Below, piece by piece: positions 23,418-32,737 of a DNA stretch of 64,000 nucleotides. The notes under the pieces were generated by a model. It was given only the letters and a program-made list of their open reading frames with translations, did not search any database and was not told the DNA's origin. Made by a program: the position numbers and the translations under genes. This DNA is from Diplosphaera chodatii (taxonomy: Eukaryota; Chlorophyta; Trebouxiophyceae; Prasiolales; Stichococcaceae), in the NCBI GenBank assembly GCA_032358165.1, contig JAALGY010000002.1:238973-302972 (forward strand), given 5' to 3'. Numbering within the stretch: position 1 is the stretch's first letter; each line of letters opens with the position of its first letter.

Positions 23418-24455
23418 ATGGCCACAACATCCGGTGATGCGAGCCTGGCCATTGAACTACGCATGGTCAGCACATGTGACTTGACCACCACGCCTACAGC
23501 TGCTCACCCTGGGGATGGACGTCGATCTGCGGCTGCGGCGGCGGCGCTGGGCTCCATGAAGCCTGCGGCACAACAGCCAAGGCGTCCGTCGGATGACTGT
23601 CATGGCTCCATGACAGTGCCGCCGGTCGTGGCTCATTCTCGTGCTGAGAGCTGTCGCGTATCAGTGTGATTGCAATTCCATTTGGATGACACAAATTGAT
23701 TGGTAATGCAGGGCGCACCTGGTGGCAGATGTGCTCGGCGCACCAGCCTCTGGGTCCGCGGAAGTTGCTATCAGCAGCAGGCTTTCCGGGGTCTCAAGCA
23801 CACCTGCAAGAGAGGCTATCATTCAATCAACCAGCTCCGCGCACTGGACCGCATGCGATACGAGAATCCACAGCAGGGTGCATGCGGCAGGTGCCATGGC
23901 CAGCGGGCCACCCACACGCACCTTGACCAACTGTGCCGAGGCTCCGTCACAGGCGTCTCAGACTTCACCTCAGCGCTATTGCGTGCATGACGCTGTCAAG
24001 CGGACAATGACACAGTGCACACAGCATTGCAGTTGGTGCCTGCAGTTCGTGCAATTTCGACTCCAACAAGCAGTAAACAGTCTGCCGTGTCAGAGCCGCT
24101 GTCGTCGACACGTAGCAAGGGAAGACATGCTCATGTGTAATGAAATTGTGATGTCGTTCTTCATGCTGTCTGCACGAACAGGTCCAAGGCGATGATTCAG
24201 CCTACCACGTGGGAGGGCTCGTCCCAGAATGGGTCGATTGGGACGACTCGAAGGGCGCATCTCTCACCCACCCCTCAATCCGTCAACCCTGCTGCGCGCG
24301 GCACTCGCCCAGTCGATCACCAGTAAGCGAAAGAGTGCGGCCTCCGATCGTGGCACAGCGCTAGCACCGAGCTGCGAACTGCAACATCACAACCGTGGGT
24401 CCCTGAGGCAGCCCGTGCATGTTGTTCAACTCCTGCCGACCTGTCCTCGGCGGGC
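23418..24455. other. Intergenic region between divergent genes E and SNM1-like
   Basis: This should hold the promoters of gene E (-) and the SNM1-like gene (+). An open plus stretch at 24,181-24,320 with a CCA|GTAAGC donor might be a non-essential upstream exon of the nuclease gene. No TATA box or other motif can be assigned with confidence. Confidence 0.35.
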
Positions 24456-26429
24456 ATGCCCCGCCTGGCTCACATCGAGCAGCAGAAGCTGGTATTATGG
24501 ACGCCGCTGGTGATTGACGGTGGGTGGCAATGCCGCGCCGCGCCATTGTCGCCCTCGCAGATGCTGCAGACGTCGCCAAGCAATGTTTGCACGCTGTCCA
24601 ATCACTCACTGCTGCTGCATGAGCTGACCCCGCCTGCTCCGCGCGCAGACTTTGGCAGCTGGCCATCTGGCAAGCGCTACCGGTTGCTGACGCATGCTCA
24701 TCTAGACCACTGCCAAGGCGAGTCACGGTGCTGACACGGTTGGCGTGTATGCACCACACATACACCATCCAGGTCCGACCTCTGTTTTGCTTTGCCTGCA
24801 GGGCTGTCGTCCAGGTACAAGCACGGCCTGATCTACTGCACGCCCTGCACCGCCGGCCTGGTGCAGGCATTGCTGGATGTTCCTGCAAGCATCCTCAGGA
24901 TGCTGGAGTTGGACACGGATTACTTGATCGCGGGCTGCACCGTCACGGCCCTGGATGCCAACCACTCACCCGGGTCCTGCATGTTTGTCATCAAGACGCC
25001 GCCCAGTAGTGAGGTGGGCGCCTGGCTTCCTTGGACTGTCGGAGCTTGTTGAGTACTCATTGTAATAAGGCGGGTGCTGGCATATAGACATCACGCCCCG
25101 TCGAGACTGACTGTCAACCCGATGTCACGGGACTCGTGCCGCATGCAGTTGCTGGTCAATGCTTGATCTGCGATCCGCCTTGCACCAGGCGGCGGGCAAG
25201 ACCATTGTGCACACCGGCGACTTCTACTGGCTACCTGAGATGGCTATGCACAAGGCGCTGCGAGGAAAGCAGATTGATGCGCTATATCTTGATACAACAA
25301 ATCTGGACCTGGCACACGAGCCTCCCTCACAGGTTCGTGATGATTCAATTGGCTGAAGTTCGTGTTCACCGATGTGGACAGGCTTACATGTGGCGGTGCA
25401 CAGGCGTTTCACTTGCATGATAACTCTGAATTGTGACTTCTGCAGGCAGCGTGCCTGGCCACACTGCTCGACCTGGTCAGCACCTCCCCAGCAAACACGC
25501 TGTTCGTGCTGGGGTTGTACAGCACAGGCAAAGAGCAGCTGGCTTTGGCAGTGGCGGAGGCGATACAGTGCCAGATGTTCTGCACAGATCAACAGCGCCG
25601 GCAGGTAGCGCGGCATTTGGCGCTGTCTGTTGTGGGACAAATGTGGTGCGGCCAATGGGTGCTGCATCATCACCCTGACTCCGTCGCTGCCGGTTGATAA
25701 CATGCAGACACTTCAGTACCTCGAGCTGACGAACGAACAGCGCGGACGTTTCACCGACGACCAGTCAAACGCTCGGGTTGTGATTGCCAAGGCGCCGCAT
25801 GCCAGGGACTGGGACGTCGACGAGCTGAACAAGCTGAAAGATGCTGCCCGCTGCGAGCATGTGCTGGCAATTTGCCCAACAGGTGTGGGTAAAGTTGCTT
25901 TGGTTCATGAAGCCTTTTGAAGATGACACCATTGCAACGATGTTCAACACATGTTTTTCCGCAGGGCGTGGATACATTGAAGGCATTTCTGACACACCGC
26001 AGCACCCTGCCGCCGGCGTGACAACTGAAAAGTTGCCGTACACGTCTCACAGCACGCCGTCGCTGTTGCGCCGATGTGTGGCAGCCCTGCAGCCAAGGCG
26101 CATCATCCCCACGGCCCACGTCACCGCAGACAAGGCCAGGCACGCCCTGCACCTATGTCTGGCGTGCGCAACCATGAGCATTGCATCACTGTGCACATGA
26201 GTCGTGTTACTGTTGCACCCCTTGCAAGTCACACGTTTGCTTATGATCATCAACGCCACCTGCCATGCCATGCCATGCCATCTTTCTCCATCTCCAGCTG
26301 ACTTTATTCGTCGTCTCTTGCAGTGTGGACTGGCAGGTCGCCAAATTGGAAGATCTCACCCGGCTGGTTGGGGACAGGTCAAAAATCACATCGTTCTTCA
26401 AGGCCGGGCCCACCGCCGGCAACATCTAG
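24456..26429 (+). CDS. SNM1: SNM1B/Apollo-like metallo-beta-lactamase/beta-CASP DNA nuclease
   Basis: Predicted nuclear 5' exonuclease of the SNM1/PSO2 family, used in interstrand cross-link repair and, for Apollo, telomere-end processing. Exons: 24456-24520, 24649-24717, 24802-25013, 25189-25332, 25446-25604, 25708-25882, 25965-26163, 26324-26429 (TAG); all phases agree. Motifs: the first ATG leads to LVIDDFGSW, then HAHLDHCQGLSS (metal-binding HxHxDH), IYCTPCTAGL, DANHSPGSCMF, IVHTGDF, GKQIDALYLDTTN, VLGLYSTGKE and PYTSHST (beta-CASP His), followed by IIPTAHV. The short N-terminus and the GKQI..LYLDxTN and GLYSxGKE matches favour Apollo over SNM1A or Artemis. The intron after 24717 starts with GC instead of GT. 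The C-terminus ends shortly after KITSFFK, a PIP-box-like motif. At about 310 residues it is shorter than the animal proteins, which carry long tails. Confidence 0.88.
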
Positions 26430-27458
26430 GTGCAATTCTGGAGAGAGATTGTTGTGTCGCCTCGAGCTGTTCGGCTGCAGCAGATGACATGCACACGGCT
26501 GCAACATCTCGATGTTGCCTGCTGGCAGGCCGACAATCTGGTCCGGGTGTGTCGTAGAATGTTTGATTTCGATGCGGAATAGGATGTGCATGTAACGCTG
26601 CCATGCTTGTGCAGTACACAAAGCTGCCGACTTGGCCCATGCTCACTGACACACACCGACTTGCAGCACATCATAAGAGTCTATTCCCTTCGAGTCCGAC
26701 TGGCAACGCCTCTTTTCTTTTTCTCCCGGTTCGTTTTGCACGCATGTTCTGGCGATGTGCTGGACGACCTGGTCTGTAGATTTGAGACTTTGCAACAGTT
26801 GGCACACAGTGCTCGTACACCAGACGGGTACTTACGTGCAGATGCTGGCCGCCCGACTCGGGCGCTTGGGACCAGGCTGCTCGTCCTGCTCAGTTATTGG
26901 TTGTCATCCAAAGAGCCAACCCCGCCAAGGCCAAAACAGCTTGAGTACCCTGCGCAGCTGCCACTCTGCGGGCTAAGGCGCCAAGGCGAGTCACCTGGTG
27001 TGTCTGGTGACACATATTCTTGCGTGGACGCGTGAGCGCTGCCCGACCCGTTCACTTTCGGCCACATCACCTGACCGTTCGGGCTGTGCGTGCGCTGCTG
27101 CACCACCGTCGCGCAGATCTTTCGTCCAGCGTAGTGATGACTGACGTCCAGCTGTGCAGCTGCGGGCGGCTCATGGCTCATCAGGCCCAGATGGGGAGGA
27201 CGTCAACTGTGATATCAGGCAAACTAGGTGCGACTACACCTGTGCAGCACGCCCGTGATAACGCTGCCTGCGATGACACCGCGACAACAGAGGCTTTGCG
27301 GCTTGGCGCAATTTGCGTATACACAGCACACGCGCTGTTTGTCAGCTACGCGCATGCCTCACGCATGCGCCAGTGTGGGTCTGTCTGGTCTCCTGAACCG
27401 TGTGTACCAACCTTTGCTGTCACGATCGGAGCTCTCTGCGCATCTCTGATTGCTGCAG
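26430..27458. other. Intergenic region, no supported gene
   Basis: Two plus-strand open frames (26,586-27,035 and 27,020-27,703) span it but have no clear splice chain or motif. Just upstream, inside the last SNM1-like intron, is a short (TGCCA)4-like tandem at about 26,260-26,281. Confidence 0.4.
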
Positions 27459-29846
27459 GCTGCCATGGATGCGGCACTGGCCAACAGCCCTGGCCCTGTC
27501 AAGAAGATGGGGGGCGCGGCACCCGGCTACCCTGTGGACCAGCTGTCTCCCGCCAAGGTCCGGACGCATCCACTGCACAGTTGCATAGCAGTTGTGACGT
27601 TGCAAAAATGCATAAGAACCAGGACCGTGTGTCCTGCTGGAGGTCGCCATGCGCACCCAGAATGCTGTCAGCGCATGCATGTCCACGAGTCAGCATGCGT
27701 TGACAGCCTTCGGTTGTGTGTGATGATGGGGGGGATGCCGCAGGGCTACTTCGGGGGCTACTTTCCTGAACAGCACGCGCCCGTCAACGACCTGGAGCAT
27801 GGCCGCGGCGGCCTCCAGCGCTTCTGCTGCGGCTGCTCAAAGCGGTGGGCTTCTGCATACTTGTCACCCCCCTGCCGCGCAGCCTGCTGTGCCAGAACGT
27901 ATTGCAGGCAGCCATGCTGTGCACCTGCCTCGTGCGCACGGGTGCCTAGAGGGCACTCGGGGACATCTGCACTGCACACTCAGAACACACTGCGCAGCTT
28001 ACGCCCCGACTTCCTACTGCGTTACAAGACGTGCATGTTGAACGTTTTCAAGCTTGTGACTGTCATCAGTTGTTGAGCTGAGAACGGAAAGACCACACTT
28101 GCTCAGAAATGCGAGTTCATTTGTCCCCAAGCGTCTCTCAGGAATTCCCGCATGCGTATGTTTGTTCTTACCAGCGCTCAGAGGTGAAACATGCACGTTG
28201 TTTGCAGGACTGCCATCATCGCGTCGGTCGTGCTGGCTGTGCTGCTGCTTGCCGGTGTTGGCCTTGGCGCCGGGCTAGGCATTGGGCTGCAGAAATCAAA
28301 TGGCACATCGCCCCCACCCCCTGCCATCGCCCTGCCCCCGCCTGCCCCACCACCAGGTGAGGTGCAGTGACATGGCACGGCACCAATCGCCTTGCCTCCG
28401 AGAGCCGCTAAGCATGCCTCTGCAACGCAATGGCTTCGGTCATCACTTGGGGGAGGTGTGGTGCAGTGTCAGTCCTGGCTGTGCCATGGAAACAAGGGAC
28501 ACGTTTACACATGCAAGCCTCAACAACGTGCAGGTTGCAATATCCTGACAGTCATTTGTGAAGCTGTGACTGCCCATCCTGCAGGCATTGGTCCTATCCG
28601 TCCTGACTGCACCAGCGACCAGGAGTGCTCCGTAAAACGCTTGGGCGTCCTGTGTTTTGCGGGTTCCTGCATCACCCAGCAGACCGACAGCTTGAATTGC
28701 AACAAGACGTTGGGCAGTCTCCAATGCTACTCTGGCACCTGCGGCGATAAGAGTGCATTGGGGATCTCGACTGGTCTGGATCCTTTCGCCTGCCTTCTGA
28801 CAACGGGCAACCGGTGCAAACGCTCAGAAGCCTGTGCGTCTGAGGTGTGATGTTCTGAATCTCTGGTACGGTGATACCTTCCGCAGTACCCATGTCAAAG
28901 GAGCAGCATAGCCATATCCAGGCCTTGGTGTCCCTGCTGGCATAGTTGCCCATTGTCATCTCGGTATTCTTTTGCGCTTACAGGGAGTGCTGTGGCAAGC
29001 TGGCCTGCAACACGTCAAATCGGGCAGTTAACAATGCTAAAGGTGCTGCCAAAAGACCCCACAGACAACTGTGCAACTCGGTGCAGGTCTGCAAGGAGTT
29101 GGGGGCTGGGTCCCAGGCTGGTAGGTACTGTGTCGCAAAGTCGGGCGTCACAGATCAGCCACCCAAGACAGTCGTCATCGGAAGGTGCGCCACTGCGATG
29201 CATTGCCGGCTACCCATTGTTCTGAGATTCCAGGTGCTCGGGTACGACTTGCTCGCAGACGCAGGCGGCCACATGCAGGGACTTAGGCTGCCTAACTGGA
29301 TTGGCAATATTGCACGATCAGTTGCAACACAAACACGGGCCTTGTGCGCGTGTGGCAAGGCATCACATTGCTGACACTACGTCCCTGCCTCGCATTTGCA
29401 GCCCTTGCAAAGTCGACGTTCACTGTGGTGGAGCAACAGCCAGATGTATCCAGGTGCACCACGGTTGGTTTCCAGTTCCCATCTCATCCTGGGTCCATTA
29501 TTGCTACTAGCAGCCAATTCCAAACTGCAGAGGGCTGTTGCACCTTGCTTGTACATATGCTCCTGTTGTGATGCACAGGTGACACCTGGCCGCATGTGTT
29601 TGCATGCTGTGAAGCAAGGTGTCAACTCCACCATCCCTGCAGGGCCAGTGTACCAATAAGGCGGATTACCCAGAGGCCTGCGCCACGGGCACAGACTGCT
29701 TCAGCGGCGCCTGCATATTCAATGCGGCTACAGAGAGCGACAGCTGCGCCGTTGCCGATGGTGGCTTGTGTCGCGGTGGCACGAGCGCGGTCTGCAAGAA
29801 ATCCAGTGCCTGCTCAAGCGACGGGTATTGTGAGTCCCAGCGGTGA
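27459..29846 (+). CDS. Single-pass membrane protein with Cys-rich extracellular domain
   Basis: Likely cell-surface or wall-associated protein. Exons: 27459-27557 (ATG at 27465), 27744-27844, 28208-28356, 28584-28844, about 28982-29130, and 29642-29846 (TGA). The first four agree in phase. The N-terminal region of about 60 residues is cytosolic-like and ends in a CCGC cluster. Then comes one hydrophobic helix (AIIASVVLAVLLLAGVGLG), a Pro-rich linker (PPPPPAIALPPPAPPP) and repeated Cys-rich modules with spacing such as C..DQEC......LCF.GSC and C.TGTDCFSGAC......C. There is no cleavable signal peptide, which suggests type II topology. The exon near 28,982 carries ECCGKLAC but does not join its neighbour in phase with the borders I chose. 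The modules resemble the small Cys-rich repeats common in algal surface proteins. Ligand and role are unknown. Confidence 0.65.
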
Positions 29847-30899
29847 CTAAACCAAGGAGGCGAACACGCCTGGGCGTTGAAAGCGTGTCGGTTGTGCATG
29901 ATACTATAAATACGCCTGCCGTCAGATTTACTCGGATGCAACCAGCATGACACAGTACGTTGTTGTCAAGTTGCAATCACACGAACCTGATCAGGCTGCT
30001 GTTGTAGGCAAAGGTCCTGCATGGGCAATGAAGATGTCTGAGATGCAAGCATGTGGTCATCTCGGCAAAGCTTCTAGTGGTCGCCGAGCTGACCACGGCT
30101 GGAGAAATTCATCCAGCCAAGCATGCCTCCGTTCAGTGGATGAGGGGCTGATGCCGCAGGCGGTAGTATATATGCAGGCTCGCATGCTTCTGAGCAACCT
30201 GTAAAGTCGTGCGTAGGGCATGCACGGAACCCTGACACAGCAGATCAGCGTTTCAATTGGAACAAACACTGCTGCCACACCAAGCACGCACCTCACAGTG
30301 CCCTGACGTTCAAACAATTTGTGTCTATTCCTCAGTTTCACAAGGCTCACACAATCAAGATCATGGCACCCTTATTGGGTCCGAAGGTAGGCGTCGCAGC
30401 AGCAGGCAGGTTTGCCGCTAGCCGCATGTGCACAGTTTGTATTCCATTGATGCACATGCATGTTCAGGTCATGACCTGCATCAAGACACGATTTCCTGTA
30501 GCATGCTTAAGCTGCTGGGTATGATTAGAAAGGCACAGATCGCGGAGCTGCAGGATCATCTGCAGGCCCTCAAGGGAGCATAATCTACGATGAACAACGA
30601 GAATGCAGCGCTGCAGCAGATGCGGGTGCTGCAGGTTGGCGGGAATGTGCAGACGGCACATGTCACGCACAGTTGCCCCTGCTTTGGGGTGTTGAATGGC
30701 ATGCTGCTGATCGCCGCTGATCACATAGTAGCGTTCACAGGGTGCGCAGGATGCAGTAGAGCATGAGATGTAGGGTATTAGTGAGTCTGCTGACACCACC
30801 ACCACATTGCACACAAGCCCAAACAAGCAAGACCCAGAGAGGCAAGCTCTGTCTTGACCTAAATAAATGGCAAGCGCAGCGTAACCTCACCTGTCAAAC
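29847..30899. other. Region where the missing 3' part of the FAD monooxygenase would lie
   Basis: Only low-quality open frames are seen on the minus strand (30,464-30,826), without the motifs expected downstream of exon 4 of the adjacent gene. Nothing else is recognised. Confidence 0.4.
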
Positions 30900-31974
30900 C
30901 TGCTATCAAAATAGATGACATCGTCTGGCAGCGTGCTCTGCACAGCGCAGTGCATCTCCCACCAGCCCAGCCGCTTAAACGTCGAGCCGTACTTGCGGGC
31001 AAGGCTATCCTGCTTGTCATACGACATGTCCCTAAACCCTTTAGGCATTAGAGGATATTGGGAGAACCGCCTTCAGCGAACTTCGATGTGCATCAAGATC
31101 ATGCAACCTCTGCCTGCATGGCAGGCCAGGCGTCCACCAGAACAGATGTGTCATCAGGATCCGCAGCCTGGCGCTCTGAATTGTTGAACACTGCCTGCCT
31201 TGTCCAGGCTGACTTGACGCCAAACTGCCACCCATCCCACGCAGGTGTGGACTGCCAGGGATTTCAATTAGGAGGAATTCAACCCACATTTTGCTGCCCC
31301 TAAGGTGCGAGTTTACGAAGGTGCACAGACATAGAAGTCCTACCTGACCCTCACCCCAAGTGCCGACGAAGGCGCCAGTAGGCCCCTCCCACAGCAGGTT
31401 GCCTGTGCAGTACAGCATCCATCGGCACACTGTCAAGGCAGAAGCGCTATCCTCCAGATTTCCCCTATGCGTGTGTGATGGCTTTATTTGGCAGGGCACG
31501 CTACATGTCACTCTGCAATGCTGGGCATGGACACCTTGTAGGTCGTGGCATACTCTGTGGCCATCAGGAACTGCCGCAGCCGCCGCCGCTAGCAGCAGTG
31601 CTGGGTCAATTGCAGCCAGCGCCTTTTGGGCATTGGGCGGCATGTACAGCAGCGAGCCTGCCTTTTGGTACCGTGGGTTCTGCTCAAACACCTGTGGACA
31701 TGCAGAGGAACTCACACCTCGCAGATCAGGCTGTCAGCTATATGTTCTGAGCCTCACATGCTTGCATCGCAACCATGCAAACTTGGCGGTGCCCGTCAGT
31801 AAGCGACCAGCCATTCTGTGACTGGAGCACCGCAGGCAAGGGTCATGGGGACACCCACCGTCCTGGACCACCCACCTTCACCCTGGCACCTGGGCATGCG
31901 CGCCGCACAGCTGCTGCTGTGAGCAGACCTGCGAGGCCCCCGCCCACCACAGCCACATCTGTGGACTCCTGCAT
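30900..31974 (-). pseudogene. 5' half of an FAD-dependent monooxygenase, apparently truncated
   Basis: The start matches flavin monooxygenases of the UbiH/salicylate hydroxylase/zeaxanthin epoxidase type. Exon 1 (31974-31876) begins MQESTDVAVVGGGLAGLLTA, the dinucleotide-binding GxGxxG. Exon 2 (31691-31535) has VFEQNP and YMPPNAQKALAAID, the usual ..PNA..AL..I pattern. Exon 3 (31429 to about 31350) has LLWEGPTGAF. Exon 4 (31038-30900) has MSYDKQDSLARKYG and then LPDDVIYF. Phases from exons 1 to 3 agree, and an acceptor at 31039 keeps the frame into exon 4. The second half of the family (GADGxxSxVR, then the GDAxH FAD motif) is not found before the next gene ends at 29,846. It may be a truncated gene or have strongly diverged exons. 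The mobile element at 32,526 begins about 550 bases upstream of its start. Confidence 0.6.
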
Positions 31975-32525
31975 GACGACACATGATACCAAACTTGTGT
32001 GCGTTCCGGTTGGAAAGTTCACAGAAGAAAGCTGGATGGTGAATAAACTGGGCAATCTACTGCAAGTGCCGTAGAATAACTGTTAACCAGTGCCAGGGCT
32101 GATGCAGCAGTGTCAGTTGGGTGCCTGTGGGCTTGTACCATATCCAACCGAACTAAACCACAAAAAACCACAAAGGTTGACAGTCAGTGGGGTGTGAATG
32201 TGTTTGCCTGCACATGGTGCGCCGCCAAAATGTTTGACACGGCCCTGCAAGGCCTCATCAGACGGGAAGCTGCCGGTCTTGGACGTCTCTGCAGGTCAGC
32301 TGCAGATCGGTGCATTTCAGCATACTGCAGCTTGGTGGGCCGCTGCAGCCCCTGGGACTGTGACATGACAGCTCAAGGCAGCTAGGCGGTTCTCTCATCA
32401 ACTCATAGCTCATCACCAGCACGGCACCAGCATCGCTGACTGTATCTCTGCTGGTGGCATTAGTAAGCTGCCTGCCGGACGTAAAGGCAGACGGCTGAGA
32501 AGCCCAGATGTGGGAGCGCCTCGCA
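31975..32525. other. Upstream flank of the monooxygenase, adjoining the retroelement
   Basis: No gene is supported. The last bases (CTCGCA before TTGT) are the left target flank of the Kangaroo-like element. Confidence 0.5.
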
Positions 32526-32695
32526 TTGTGGTAATGCAACTGTAAGGTTACACAGAGGCCAAGTAAAGTTCACACATGCTGACAAACGCGCGCCAAGCTT
32601 CGGGAGCAGCACCGAGACGTGCTGCACTTCAGTTCGCACACGCTGCTGATTGCAAGTGAGCTGTTTAGCAGCGGAGAAGCTCTCAAAAAGTTTCT
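32526..32695 (+). repeat. Split direct repeat A1 (left end of the retroelement)
   Basis: 170 bp, base-for-base identical to 39932-40101. It begins TTGTGGTAATGC and ends AAAAAGTTTCT. Confidence 0.95.
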
Positions 32696-32737
32696 TCAGC
32701 GTGTGCACGCTGCTGACGCTCTGTGGCGTCAGTTGCA

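Noticed and set aside
26260..26281. TGCCA tandem as a functional repeat
   Set aside because: Only about four units inside an intron; no reason to think it is more than slippage.
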